DNA of 53,148 bases from Hyphomicrobiales bacterium. GTDB taxonomy: Bacteria; Pseudomonadota; Alphaproteobacteria; Rhizobiales; Rhizobiaceae. The notes below the pieces were generated by a model. The model was not told where the DNA came from and did no database searches. It worked only from the letters and a program-made list of their open reading frames with translations. The position numbers and the translations under genes are program-made. Shown here piece after piece: positions 39,301-47,562 of the stretch (positions within the stretch are counted from its first letter, which is position 1; each line of letters begins with the position of its first letter). The stretch covers positions 78,281-131,428 of the forward strand of contig UBJO01000024.1 in NCBI GenBank assembly GCA_900465665.1, written 5' to 3'.

Positions 39301-40235
39301 CGCAAGCCCGGCTCGCGATCGCGAGCGAGTAGCAGCGGTCCGTCGAGATCGACGAAGGCCACGTCCTGGGCCAGAAGCACGGCGGGCGCCATGGCGAGCG
39401 AGGTTCCCACCATGCAGCCGAGCATGATCTGGAACTCCAGCCGCTCAGCTTCGTGCTTCATCGCCAAGGCTTCGGTCAGACCACCCGTCTTGTCGAGCTT
39501 GATGTTGATGGCGTCGTAGCGGTCGCGCAGGCTGGCGAGATCGCCGGTGTGATGGACGCTTTCATCGGCGCAGACGAGGATAGGGCGCTCGATCTCTGCC
39601 AGCATCTCGTCCTTGCCTGCCGGCAGCGGCTGCTCGACCAGCGCCACGCCGCATTCGGCGGCGACCCGCAGATGGTGGGCGAGGCGGTCTTCCGGCCAGC
39701 CTTCGTTGGCGTCGAGAATGATGGCGGCGTCGGGGGCCGCAGCACGCACCGCGCGGATGCGGCTCTCGTCGTCACCGGTGCCGACCTTGACCTTGAGCAG
39801 CGCGCGAGCCGCGTTGGCGCGGGCATGCTCGGCCATGACTTCGGGTTCGCCGAGTGAAATCGTGTAGGCTGTGGTCAGCGAATGCGGGTTGGTGAGGCCG
39901 AGCATGGCAGCGACGGATGTTCCGCTTTGCTTGGCCTCGAGGTCCCAGAGGGCGCAATCGACCGCGTTACGGGCGGCACCCGGCGGCATGGCTTGCTGCA
40001 GATCGGCGCGGGAGAGGCCGGCTTCGATCAACGGGCGGGCGGCTTCGATCTGCGCGCCGACGCTTTCCATCGTCTCGCCGTAGCGGCGATAGGGGACGCA
40101 TTCGCCGCGGCCGGAGACGCCGTTCTCGCTCACCGTGCAGAGGATCACCTCCGCACTCGTCTTGGTGCCGCGCGAGATGGTGAAGGTGCCCGCAATCGGA
40201 AAAGAGTCCGTCTGAATTTCAAGTGACCGTGGCAT
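39252..40235 (-). CDS. dgcA: Enolase-superfamily dipeptide epimerase / N-acyl-amino-acid racemase (DgcA-like)
   Basis: A 327-residue muconate-lactonizing-subgroup enzyme: capping N-domain, then a barrel with LKVKVG (the KxK base), IILDANEGW, VEQPLP and CADESVH (Asp, Glu and Asp metal ligands) and INIKLDKTGGL (the second Lys base). This set marks L-Ala-D/L-Glu epimerases and the related N-acetyl-D-glutamate racemase DgcA. ATG 40235 sits in the 116-nt divergent spacer before the Mla operon. No DgcN partner lies nearby, so the precise substrate is uncertain. Confidence 0.82.
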   Translation of the reverse strand: MPRSLEIQTDSFPIAGTFTISRGTKTSAEVILCTVSENGVSGRGECVPYRRYGETMESVGAQIEAARPLIEAGLSRADLQQAMPPGAARNAVDCALWDLEAKQSGTSVAAMLGLTNPHSLTTAYTISLGEPEVMAEHARANAARALLKVKVGTGDDESRIRAVRAAAPDAAIILDANEGWPEDRLAHHLRVAAECGVALVEQPLPAGKDEMLAEIERPILVCADESVHHTGDLASLRDRYDAINIKLDKTGGLTEALAMKHEAERLEFQIMLGCMVGTSLAMAPAVLLAQDVAFVDLDGPLLLARDREPGLRYAGSLVFPPEPALWG

Positions 40236-40351
40236 AAATGCAATCCTGCAAGCATGGAAATCTGATGCGGCATCGTTATATTGGCACAACGTTGCGGACC
40301 TGTGTTCGCGAGTCGGCAATGTCGCCGTAAGCCTTGAGAGACACAAGCATT

Positions 40352-41503
40352 TTGAAGTCCGAGAACCGTAACGCCGCCTCACTGCACGTGGACGACCAAG
40401 CTCATGGTTCGGATACGCTCGTGCATCTCGAAGGCAATTGGCGAAGCGCCAACATACATCTCGTTCTCAAGGATTTCGACAAGCTTTCGGCCCACAAGGG
40501 CGGGAACCTGACGCTCGATCTCTCCGGGATCACCGATATCGACACGGCCGGCGTCTGGCTGCTCTGCCGGCTGAAGAAGCAGGTCGAGGATGCCGGCGGC
40601 ACCGTCCATATCGAGGGCAGCAACCAGCATATCGACGAGCTGCTCGAATCGTTTTCCGAGGAACGTGCGAAGCCCGAGGCCGAAGAGCTGCCGCCGCGTT
40701 CGCTGCAGGAGCGGATTTTCGCGCCCATCGGCAGGATGATGTACGATCTGTGGAACAATCTTTCCGCGGCGATGTATATTCTCGGATCGGCGGTGCGCGG
40801 CGCGCAGATGAAATTCGGGCGCGGCAGCGGCGTTTCGCCGGCGTCGATCATCAACCAGATCGACCATATGGGCGTTCGCGCCACGCCGATTATTCTGCTG
40901 ATGTCGTTCCTGATCGGCGCGATCATTGCGCAGCAGGGCGCCTTCCAGCTGCGTTATTTCGGCGCCGAAGTGTTCGTCGTCGACCTCGTCGGCATTCTGC
41001 AATTGCGCGAAATCGGCGTGCTCCTGACCGCCATCATGATCGCCGGCCGTTCCGGCAGCGCGATCACGGCCGAAATCGGCTCGATGAAGATGCGCGAAGA
41101 GGTTGATGCGCTGAAGGTCATGGGCCTCAACCCGATCGGCGTACTGATCTTCCCGCGCCTGGTGGCGCTGACCGTTGCGCTGCCGCTTCTGACCGTGCTT
41201 GCCAATTTCGCCTCTCTCTTCGGCGCGGCCGTCGTTGCCTGGGGCTATTCGGGAATCACGTTTGCCAACTTCATCGCCCGTCTGCACGAGGCGATTACGC
41301 TGTCGACCGTGCTGTCGGGGATGATCAAGGCGCCGTTCATGGCGCTGGTTATCGGTATCGTCGCCGCCGTCGAGGGCTTAAAGGTAGGTGGCAGCGCCGA
41401 ATCGCTCGGCCAGCACGTGACCTCGTCGGTGGTGAAGGCGATCTTCGTGGTCATTCTCATGGACGGGCTATTCGCCATGTTCTATGCAGCTATTAATTTT
41501 TAG
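40352..41503 (+). CDS. mlaE: Mla-type lipid ABC transporter permease with N-terminal STAS domain (MlaB–MlaE fusion)
   Basis: First gene of a four-gene phospholipid-transport operon. Residues 1–110 are a STAS domain (NLTLDLSGITDIDTAGVWLL, with the Thr/Asp switch region of MlaB), and residues 125–383 the MlaE permease with five to six helices (MSFLIGAIIAQQGAFQLR, GVLLTAIMIAGRSGSAITAEIGSMK, IVAAVEGLKVGGSAESLG). Both parts are separate proteins in E. coli. The start is probably TTG 40352 (GAGAG ten bases before), with another TTG at 40334. It acts at the inner membrane. Confidence 0.9.
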   Translation: MKSENRNAASLHVDDQAHGSDTLVHLEGNWRSANIHLVLKDFDKLSAHKGGNLTLDLSGITDIDTAGVWLLCRLKKQVEDAGGTVHIEGSNQHIDELLESFSEERAKPEAEELPPRSLQERIFAPIGRMMYDLWNNLSAAMYILGSAVRGAQMKFGRGSGVSPASIINQIDHMGVRATPIILLMSFLIGAIIAQQGAFQLRYFGAEVFVVDLVGILQLREIGVLLTAIMIAGRSGSAITAEIGSMKMREEVDALKVMGLNPIGVLIFPRLVALTVALPLLTVLANFASLFGAAVVAWGYSGITFANFIARLHEAITLSTVLSGMIKAPFMALVIGIVAAVEGLKVGGSAESLGQHVTSSVVKAIFVVILMDGLFAMFYAAINF

Positions 41504-41512
41504 GGATTTTGC

Positions 41513-42361
41513 GTGGACGAGCAGCAGACAACGACCAAGGACGAGGCAGGGCGGGACATCGTGCTTTCAGCGCGCGACGTCACTGTTGGCTTCGGGTCGA
41601 AGATCGTTCTCGATAATCTCAACCTCAATATCTACAAGGGCGAGATTCTGGGCTTCGTCGGCGCGTCCGGTACCGGCAAGTCGGTGCTGATGCGCACGGT
41701 TCTGCGCCTGCTGCCGCGCCGCTCCGGCCAGATCAAGATCCTCGGCCAGGACTTCGACGAATTGAACGAGCCACAGCGCAACGCGCTCGACATGCGCCTT
41801 GGCGTGCTCTTTCAGCAGGGCGCGCTGTTCTCCTCGCTGACAGTGAAGGAGAATATCCAGGTTCCGATGCGCGAGTATCTCGACCTGCCGCCGGCGTTGA
41901 TGGACGAGCTGGCGCATCTGAAGATCCGGCTGGTGGGCCTGGCGGCGGATGCGGCCGACAAATATCCTTCGGAACTCTCGGGCGGGATGATCAAGCGTGC
42001 CGCACTGGCGCGCGCACTGGCGCTTGATCCGGAGCTGGTTTTTCTCGACGAGCCGACCTCGGGCCTCGATCCGATCGGGGCGGCGGAATTCGACGAGCTG
42101 ATCGCCAAGCTTCGCGATACGCTCGGTCTCACCGTCTACATGGTGACCCACGACCTCGACAGCCTGTTTTCCGTCTGCGACCGCATCGCGGTGCTGGGCA
42201 AGAAGAAGGTGATGGTCGAGGGGACGATCGAAGACATGCTGGCCTATGACGACCCCTGGGTTCAGGCTTATTTCAAGGGCAAGCGCGCGCGTTCGATCGT
42301 GCCGCAGGATGGCCACGCTTCAGCCGACATCAGGCTGGCGCAAGATAGCCGCGGGAAGTGA
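41513..42361 (+). CDS. mlaF: Mla-type ABC transporter ATP-binding protein
   Basis: The 282-residue ATPase of the same transporter: Walker A GASGTGKSVL, Q-loop VLFQQGALFSSLTVKEN, signature LSGGMIKRAALARALAL, Walker B LVFLDEPTSGLDP and the His switch VTHDLDSLF, all typical of the MlaF group. It starts at GTG 41513, nine bases after the permease stop, with a weak GGGAT site. The MCE gene begins nine bases after its stop. Confidence 0.93.
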   Translation: MDEQQTTTKDEAGRDIVLSARDVTVGFGSKIVLDNLNLNIYKGEILGFVGASGTGKSVLMRTVLRLLPRRSGQIKILGQDFDELNEPQRNALDMRLGVLFQQGALFSSLTVKENIQVPMREYLDLPPALMDELAHLKIRLVGLAADAADKYPSELSGGMIKRAALARALALDPELVFLDEPTSGLDPIGAAEFDELIAKLRDTLGLTVYMVTHDLDSLFSVCDRIAVLGKKKVMVEGTIEDMLAYDDPWVQAYFKGKRARSIVPQDGHASADIRLAQDSRGK

Positions 42362-42370
42362 GCGGATAAG

Positions 42371-43741
42371 ATGGAAACCAAAGCGAACTACACAATCGTC
42401 GGCTTCTTTACGGTTCTGGTCATCGCGGCTGCCTTCGGCTTCGTTTACTGGATGGCCGAATATGGCCGTGGCGGACCGATGGCGGAGCTCATCGTGCGCA
42501 TTCCGGGCTCGGCCAACGGATTGAGCGTCGGCTCGCCGGTGCGCTTCAACGGCATTCAGGTGGGGTCGGTGCAATCGCTGTCGATCGACGCCGATGATCC
42601 GCAGTTCTCGCTGGCATTCACCGAAGTACGCGTCGATGCGCCGATCTATCCGACGACCAAGGCGATCCTCGAGATCCAGGGCCTGACGGGTGCTGCCTAT
42701 GTCGAACTTTCCGGCGGCCGGGTGGGCGAGAAGAACATCCTGCAGACGGCGGCGGAGACGGGCAAGCGTGCGGTCATCGTCGCCGACCAGTCGAGCGTCA
42801 CCAACCTGCTCGCCACCGCCGACAAGATCCTCGACCGCGCCAACGACGCCGTCGGCCAGGTGCAGGGCTTCGTCAAGGATGCCCGTGGCCCGCTGACGAA
42901 GACGCTGCAGAACGCCGAAACCTTCTCGGACGCGCTGGCCAAGAACTCAGGCAACATCGACAGCTTCCTGCAGAGCGTGGGCCAGCTTTCCGACACCGTG
43001 CGCAACGTGTCCGGCCGCGTCGACTCGACGCTGGCTGCGATCGAATCGCTGGTGAAGACGGTTGATGCCAAGAAGATCGACACGATCCTCTCCAACGCCG
43101 AAACCGTGAGCCGCAATGTCGCCGACGCCTCGGGCGGCCTGAAGGACGCCATTCAGAAGTTCCAGGAGACGGCCACCACCTATAACGACTTCGGCAAGAA
43201 GGCGCAGGCGACGCTCGACAAGGTCGATACGCTGGTGGCGCAGATCGACCCGGCCAAGGTGAAGGGCTCCGTCGACGACATCGCGCAGACAACCAAGGAT
43301 GCGCGCGCGGCAGTCGCCTCGATCAAGGATGTCGCGGACACGGTGAATTCGCACCAGAAGGACATCGATTCGACGATCCAGAACGTCACGCAGATGGCCA
43401 ACAAGCTGAACGCCGCATCGACCCGCGTCGACGGTATCCTGGCAAAACTCGATACGCTGCTTGGAGATGACAGCACGCAGTCGATGTTCACGCAGGCGCG
43501 TGAGACGCTGGATTCGTTCAAGAAGGTCGCGGACAATCTGAACAGCCGCATCGGACCGATCGCCGACAATCTGCAGAAGTTCTCGAGCGGCGGCCTGCAG
43601 AACGTTCAGGCGCTGATCAACGATGCGCGTCTGACGGTGCAAAATTTGAACGATGCGATCAGCAATTTCGACAAGGACCCGCAGCGGCTGATCTTCGGCG
43701 GGGACACAGTGAAACAATATGATGGCCGGACCAGGCGTTAA
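42371..43741 (+). CDS. mlaD: MCE-domain substrate-binding protein (MlaD-type)
   Basis: A 456-residue membrane-anchored MCE protein: an N-terminal helix (TIVGFFTVLVIAAAFGFVYWM), the MCE domain (about residues 38–115, VRIPGSANGLSVGSPVRFNGI and EIQGLTGAAYVEL), then a long helical tail (about 130–450) with many Asn/Asp/Lys heptads that should form a coiled coil or tunnel across the periplasm. That tail is longer than in E. coli MlaD. It works with the permease and ATPase upstream. Confidence 0.93.
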   Translation: METKANYTIVGFFTVLVIAAAFGFVYWMAEYGRGGPMAELIVRIPGSANGLSVGSPVRFNGIQVGSVQSLSIDADDPQFSLAFTEVRVDAPIYPTTKAILEIQGLTGAAYVELSGGRVGEKNILQTAAETGKRAVIVADQSSVTNLLATADKILDRANDAVGQVQGFVKDARGPLTKTLQNAETFSDALAKNSGNIDSFLQSVGQLSDTVRNVSGRVDSTLAAIESLVKTVDAKKIDTILSNAETVSRNVADASGGLKDAIQKFQETATTYNDFGKKAQATLDKVDTLVAQIDPAKVKGSVDDIAQTTKDARAAVASIKDVADTVNSHQKDIDSTIQNVTQMANKLNAASTRVDGILAKLDTLLGDDSTQSMFTQARETLDSFKKVADNLNSRIGPIADNLQKFSSGGLQNVQALINDARLTVQNLNDAISNFDKDPQRLIFGGDTVKQYDGRTRR

Positions 43742-43757
43742 CAGGGGAAGTCAACAT

Positions 43758-44366
43758 ATGGCTGTGTCGGATATGCGTCGTTCGCGTCTTATGAAGACCA
43801 TGCTCGCTCTGCCGCTTCTTGCCCTGGCATTGTCGGGATGCGGGACGGCGGCCAAGAACGATACCTATGATCTCTCCGCGCCTGTCAGCGGCAGCGGCCC
43901 TTCGGCGAAGGGGCGCCAGATCCTGGTGCAGCAGCCGACGGCGCTGCAGGCGCTGAACAGCGAGCAGATCGTCATCAAGGTCTCGTCTTCGGAGATTCAG
44001 TATCTCGCCAAGGCGCAGTGGAGCGACAAGCTTCCGCGTATGGTTCAGGCCAAGCTTGTCGAAGCGTACGAGAATTCCGGCAAGCTCGGCGGCGTCGGCG
44101 TTCCCGGGCAGGGGCTGGCGATCGACTATCAGGTCGTGACCGACATCCGCGCCTTCGAGATCCGCACCGGTGGCGGCAGCCAGGCGGTGGTCGAGATTTC
44201 GGCCAAGATCCTCAACGATCGCAATGGATCGGTGCGGGCGCAGAAGGTGTTCTCGCAGACGGTACCCGCTGGCGGCGGCTCGAACGAGGCCTTCGTCAAG
44301 GCGCTCGACCGCGCATTCGCCGGCGTCACCAGCGAGATCGTCGACTGGACGCTGAAGTCGATCTGA
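43758..44366 (+). CDS. ABC-type transport auxiliary lipoprotein (PqiC/DUF330-like)
   Basis: A 202-residue lipoprotein with signal MLALPLLALALSGCG (lipobox LSGC, Cys near 28) and the auxiliary-lipoprotein fold: YDLSAPV, RQILVQQPTALQALNSEQIV, QWSDKLPRMVQAKLVEAYENSG and an end ALDRAFAGVTSEIVDW. It replaces the periplasmic carrier MlaC as the fourth member. ATG 43758 has AGGGGAAG upstream. It probably sits at the outer membrane and completes the lipid path. A GNAT gene follows after 29 nt. Confidence 0.88.
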   Translation: MAVSDMRRSRLMKTMLALPLLALALSGCGTAAKNDTYDLSAPVSGSGPSAKGRQILVQQPTALQALNSEQIVIKVSSSEIQYLAKAQWSDKLPRMVQAKLVEAYENSGKLGGVGVPGQGLAIDYQVVTDIRAFEIRTGGGSQAVVEISAKILNDRNGSVRAQKVFSQTVPAGGGSNEAFVKALDRAFAGVTSEIVDWTLKSI

Positions 44367-44395
44367 TCGATCGGCACGCTGTTTGGGAGAGCGGC

Positions 44396-44887
44396 ATGAT
44401 CAGGATTTTGGGCGCTGACGATGTCGAGGCGTTCAAGCGCATCCGGCTCGAGGCACTACGCCTGGAGCCATCCGCCTTCGCCAGCAGCTTCGACGAATGG
44501 GCAAAGCTTCCCGACGATGAATGGCGGCGGCGACTGCTTGCCGATCCCGTCTTTCTTGCTTTTGACGGCGATCAGCCCGTGGCGATCATGGGGCTTCTCC
44601 GGCAGCGGGCCGGCAAGATGGCGCATCGCGCCACGATCATCATGGTCTATGTGCGTCGGGAGAAGCGCGGAACGGGGCTGGCGCGCGACCTGCTCGACCA
44701 TGTCGTGGACTATGCCCGGCAACACGGCATTCGCCAGCTCGAGCTAACTGCCAGCGCTGAAAATCCCGGAGCAATCAACTTTTATCGGAATGCGGGGTTT
44801 ATCCAGGCGGGGCTGATACCTGCTGGTGTGCTGGAAGGCGACCGTGAGGTCGATGATGTCATCATGGTCAGGCGGATCGTCGACTGA
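44396..44887 (+). CDS. GNAT family N-acetyltransferase
   Basis: A 163-residue acetyltransferase with the acetyl-CoA loop VRREKRGTGLARDLLDHV and the C-terminal INFYRNAGFIQAG typical of the RimI/YncA-like group. ATG 44396 follows GGGAGA. It is close behind the Mla operon and shares its terminator, so it may be cotranscribed, but no functional link is evident. Substrate unknown. Confidence 0.9.
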   Translation: MIRILGADDVEAFKRIRLEALRLEPSAFASSFDEWAKLPDDEWRRRLLADPVFLAFDGDQPVAIMGLLRQRAGKMAHRATIIMVYVRREKRGTGLARDLLDHVVDYARQHGIRQLELTASAENPGAINFYRNAGFIQAGLIPAGVLEGDREVDDVIMVRRIVD

Positions 44888-44913
44888 CGTTTTGCTCATC
44901 TTGCTCAAGACGC

Positions 44914-44950
44914 GAAAAGGCCGAGCGCTGGGAACCGCTCGGCCTTTTCG
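44914..44950 (+). terminator. Terminator after the Mla–GNAT unit
   Basis: AAAAGGCCGAGCG / CGCTCGGCCTTTT stem around an eight-base loop; about 28 bases after the GNAT stop. Symmetry and the flanking A and T runs allow bidirectional action, including for the small minus-strand genes to the right. Confidence 0.88.
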
Positions 44951-44980
44951 TATTTCCGCTGTCGGGCTGCTCAGAGCCGA

Positions 44981-45115
44981 TCAAAAGACGCTATGCTTGC
45001 CATGTAGTCTCTTATCTTCTTCGGTTTCGCGCCGCAGGGCGGTCACGGTCGATGCCACAGATACGATAAACATGATGCTGATAAGGGCAGTAAGCACAGT
45101 CAAGATCGTGAACAT
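44981..45115 (-). CDS. Very small membrane protein (44 aa)
   Basis: Minus-strand gene from ATG 45115 with a strong GGAGG site nine bases before. The product begins MFTILTVLTALISIMFIVSV, one membrane helix, then a charged tail ALRRETEEDKRLHGKHSVF. It starts 33 nt after the 51-aa gene ends, so the two form a small operon headed by the stress-type promoter at 45352. No known family; the membrane helix, the strong ribosome site and the conserved-looking spacing make me call it real. Confidence 0.65.
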   Translation of the reverse strand: MFTILTVLTALISIMFIVSVASTVTALRRETEEDKRLHGKHSVF

Positions 45116-45148
45116 AAGCAATCCTCCAGGATTTTGCTTTCACGTCCC

Positions 45149-45304
45149 TTAGTATTGGCTCACAACAGAGGTGCGGGCCGATGCGTAGGGGCCATATACT
45201 TTGGACGTTTCCACCTTCTGGTCATAAAGCGCAACAGTTGCTGCAAGCATACCCGTCATCATTACCATCCATACTGCGTTAATCATGGTAATCTTGTTTG
45301 GCAT
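45149..45304 (-). CDS. Very small membrane protein (51 aa)
   Basis: From ATG 45304 with AAGGAAG at the ribosome-site distance. One membrane helix (INAVWMVMMTGMLAATVALY), then a short periplasmic- or cytoplasmic-side tail ending SARTSVVSQY. A longer in-frame reading to 45403 runs through the promoter and is unlikely. An EcfG-type promoter (45352–45376) lies 48 bases upstream. Function unknown; general-stress regulon membership is inferred. Confidence 0.7.
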   Translation of the reverse strand: MPNKITMINAVWMVMMTGMLAATVALYDQKVETSKVYGPYASARTSVVSQY

Positions 45305-45351
45305 ATTTATCTTCCTTGTAGCGCCTATTTGCGCAACGCTTCGATTGAAAG

Positions 45352-45376
45352 AACGCGTCCGTTTGGAATTGGTTCC
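45352..45376 (-). promoter_or_regulatory. EcfG/RpoE2-type general stress promoter (GGAAC-N16-CGTT)
   Basis: Minus strand: GGAAC (45372–45376), 16 bases, CGTT (45352–45355). This is an exact match to the alphaproteobacterial general stress sigma consensus. A start of transcription near 45345 would leave a leader of about 40 nt before the 51-aa gene. Confidence 0.75.
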
Positions 45377-45421
45377 GCAGGACATTGACAAGTCGTTTAC
45401 CAACGCCGATCTGAAGCCTCT

Positions 45422-45450
45422 TTGAATGCCTCGTTCATCTGGCGTTCATC
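45422..45450. repeat. 29-bp motif copy 1, upstream of the small stress operon
   Basis: Starts TTGAATG and contains CGTTCATCTGGCGTTCATC, so TGAAC/TGAAT cores repeat every 11 bases on the minus strand. It matches a second copy at 45725–45753 at most positions. It lies 46 bases upstream of the EcfG-type promoter. Confidence 0.6.
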
Positions 45451-45463
45451 TTCCTAAATCGGT

Positions 45464-45640
45464 TTATGCGTCTTCTCTAATCGGTTTAAAGGAGACGCGA
45501 CCCATAACGCGTACGATCTCGTGATGTTCCCTCACGTCGCTGCGCACCCATGCCGCGTCACGCACTTCCAGGATGTAGGCGTAGACAAATTCGAAGGCGA
45601 GGGAGAGGGCGACCGAGGTGATGACAAGCAGGATGAGCAT
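45464..45640 (-). CDS. Very small membrane protein (58 aa)
   Basis: From ATG 45640 the product has a membrane helix MLILLVITSVALSLAFEFVYAY, then a charged tail (VRDAAWVRSDVREHHEIVRV). Longer in-frame starts at 45694 and 45748 are possible but have poorer ribosome sites. The second copy of the 29-bp motif lies 85 bases upstream, parallel to the arrangement for the 51-aa gene. No family recognised; moderate confidence that it is expressed. Confidence 0.5.
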   Translation of the reverse strand: MLILLVITSVALSLAFEFVYAYILEVRDAAWVRSDVREHHEIVRVMGRVSFKPIREDA

Positions 45641-45724
45641 CGTGGGTTTCCAGGAGTGAACCGATCCCTGTCGGCATCGGCGGCGTTGATGCATCCTGTT
45701 ATAGAGATCGCGGCTGAAGCGGCC

Positions 45725-45753
45725 TTGAATGGGCCGTTCATCCGGCATTCAGT
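45725..45753. repeat. 29-bp motif copy 2, upstream of the 58-aa gene
   Basis: TTGAATG then CGTTCATCCGGCATTCAG; aligns to 45422–45450 with six or so mismatches and keeps the 11-bp spacing of TGAA cores. It lies in the divergent spacer between the 58-aa gene and coaD. Confidence 0.6.
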
Positions 45754-45855
45754 CGCCCGGCGAGCACCGGTTGCACGTGGGTGGAGCTTGGGGCAAATGA
45801 CTTGCGGCAAGGCTTTATCCGTGACAAAAGGCGTCGAAACAAATGGCCGGGGCCA

Positions 45856-46350
45856 ATGACGACAGCTTTCTATCCGGGGTCTTTTGACCCGATCACGAAC
45901 GGACATGTTGACGTGCTCGTCCAGGCGCTGAACGTCGCGTCGAAGGTGATCGTCGCGATCGGCATTCATCCCGGCAAGACGCCGCTTTTCTCGTTCGAGG
46001 AAAAGGGTGAGCTGATCCGCCAGTCGCTGGCCGAGGTGTTGCCGGAGCGGACGTCGGACATATCGGTCGTGTCCTTCGACAATCTAGTGGTCGATGCTGC
46101 CCGTGCGCATGGCGCGACGCTTCTGATCCGGGGCCTGAGAGATGGCACCGATCTCGATTACGAAATGCAGATGGCCGGGATGAACCGGCAGATGGCGCCG
46201 GATATCCAGACCGTTTTTCTGCCCGCCGGCACGGCCTCGCGGCCCATAACCGCCACATTGGTCCGGCAAATCGCAGGCATGGGAGGCGATGTCAGTGCAT
46301 TCGTGCCTGCCGCCGTCTTGAAAGCCCTTCAATCCAAGCGCAAATCCTAG
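45856..46350 (+). CDS. coaD: Phosphopantetheine adenylyltransferase
   Basis: Penultimate step of coenzyme A synthesis. The 164-residue product starts [20 protein letters not shown] with the T/N-x-G-H nucleotide-binding site, then [20 protein letters not shown] and the C-terminal [26 protein letters not shown] 45856 gives the normal start; the upstream extension is not family-like. It begins a plus-strand run with two cyclophilins, queA and tgt. Confidence 0.96.
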   Translation: MTTAFYPGSFDPITNGHVDVLVQALNVASKVIVAIGIHPGKTPLFSFEEKGELIRQSLAEVLPERTSDISVVSFDNLVVDAARAHGATLLIRGLRDGTDLDYEMQMAGMNRQMAPDIQTVFLPAGTASRPITATLVRQIAGMGGDVSAFVPAAVLKALQSKRKS

Positions 46351-46375
46351 GCATATTCGCCGAAACGGAGCTCAC

Positions 46376-46939
46376 ATGAAACTTTTCTATATTGCATTTG
46401 CCGGCGTGCTTTATCTCGCTTCGTTCGTTGGCGACGTTTTCGCCGCCGACACGATGACGATCCAGCTGAAGAGCGGCCCCGTCGTGATCGAGCTTGCGCC
46501 TGATGTCGCGCCGAAGCACGTCGCCCAGATCGAGGCGCTGGCCAAGAAGGGCGCCTACGACAACGTTGCCTTCCACCGCGTGATCGACGGCTTCATGGCG
46601 CAGACCGGCGACGTACAGTACGGCAACATGGAAAAGGGTTTCGACAAGAACCAGGTCGGCACCGGCGGTTCGGACATGCCGAACATTCCGGCCGAGTTCT
46701 CCAAGACCCCGTTCGTGCGCGGCACGGTCGGCATGGCGCGCTCGCAGGATCCGAATTCGGCCAACTCGCAGTTCTTCATAATGTTCGCTGACGGCTCCTT
46801 CCTGAACGGCCAGTACACGGTTGTCGGCAAGGTGATCTCCGGCATGGAGAACGTCGACAAGATCCAGAAGGGCGAAGGCCAGAACGGCGAAGTCAGCAAT
46901 CCTGACCGCATGGTCAAGGTCACCATCGCCAAGAAGTAA
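46376..46939 (+). CDS. Periplasmic peptidyl-prolyl cis-trans isomerase (cyclophilin)
   Basis: A 187-residue cyclophilin with a cleavable signal (MKLFYIAFAGVLYLASFVGD, cut near VFA-ADT), so it works in the periplasm. The catalytic fold shows FHRVIDGFMAQTGD, MARSQDPNSANSQFFI and VVGKVISGMENVDKI. It lies 25 bases after coaD and 26 bases before a cytoplasmic paralogue, probably a tandem duplication with one copy exported. Confidence 0.94.
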   Translation: MKLFYIAFAGVLYLASFVGDVFAADTMTIQLKSGPVVIELAPDVAPKHVAQIEALAKKGAYDNVAFHRVIDGFMAQTGDVQYGNMEKGFDKNQVGTGGSDMPNIPAEFSKTPFVRGTVGMARSQDPNSANSQFFIMFADGSFLNGQYTVVGKVISGMENVDKIQKGEGQNGEVSNPDRMVKVTIAKK

Positions 46940-46965
46940 GTTTCAAGACCAGTAGGAGATTAAGA

Positions 46966-47475
46966 ATGGCTGAGATCAAGGATCCGGAAAACACCATCAT
47001 CCTGGAAACCACCAAGGGTAATGTCGTCATCCAGCTTCTGCCTGAAGTGGCGCCCGAGCACGTGGCCCGCATCAAGGAACTCGCACGCGAAAAGGCCTAT
47101 GACGGCGTCGTGTTCCACCGCGTCATCAACGACTTCATGGCGCAGACCGGCGACGTGAAGTTCGGCAAGAAGGGCGGCGAGAGCTTCAACCCTGGTCGTG
47201 CGGGCATGGGCGGCTCCGAGAAGCCTGATCTGAAGGCTGAATTCTCGGCCGTCAGCCACATCCGCGGCACCTGCTCGATGGCGCGTTCGCAGAACCCGAA
47301 CTCCGCCAACTCGCAGTTCTTCATCTGCTTCACGGATGCTCCCTGGCTGAACAAGCAGTATTCCGTCTGGGGCCAGGTCATCGAAGGCATGGACAACGTC
47401 GACAAGATCAAGAAGGGCGAACCGGTCGTCGATCCGGATTCGATCGTCTCGATGCGGGTTGCCGCCGACGTCTGA
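46966..47475 (+). CDS. ppiB: Cytoplasmic peptidyl-prolyl cis-trans isomerase (cyclophilin)
   Basis: The 169-residue partner without a signal peptide: FHRVINDFMAQTGDVKFG, MARSQNPNSANSQFFI and WGQVIEGMDNVDKIKKG. It is close in sequence to the exported paralogue just upstream. ATG 46966 follows TAGGAGAT. A terminator follows at 47491, so coaD–ppi–ppiB is probably one transcript. Confidence 0.94.
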   Translation: MAEIKDPENTIILETTKGNVVIQLLPEVAPEHVARIKELAREKAYDGVVFHRVINDFMAQTGDVKFGKKGGESFNPGRAGMGGSEKPDLKAEFSAVSHIRGTCSMARSQNPNSANSQFFICFTDAPWLNKQYSVWGQVIEGMDNVDKIKKGEPVVDPDSIVSMRVAADV

Positions 47476-47490
47476 TTGTGATTTCTGCTG

Positions 47491-47531
47491 GAACCCGCCC
47501 TTGCGCGAGAGCGCGGGGCGGGTTTCGCTTT
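47491..47531 (+). terminator. Terminator after ppiB
   Basis: AACCCGCCC (47492–47500) pairs with GGGCGGGTT (47516–47524), with an inner GCGC/GCGC extension, followed by TCGCTTT. It lies between ppiB and queA. Confidence 0.8.
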
Positions 47532-47562
47532 GCCTGGACCAGCCTTCCCCGGAACTGCCCCT

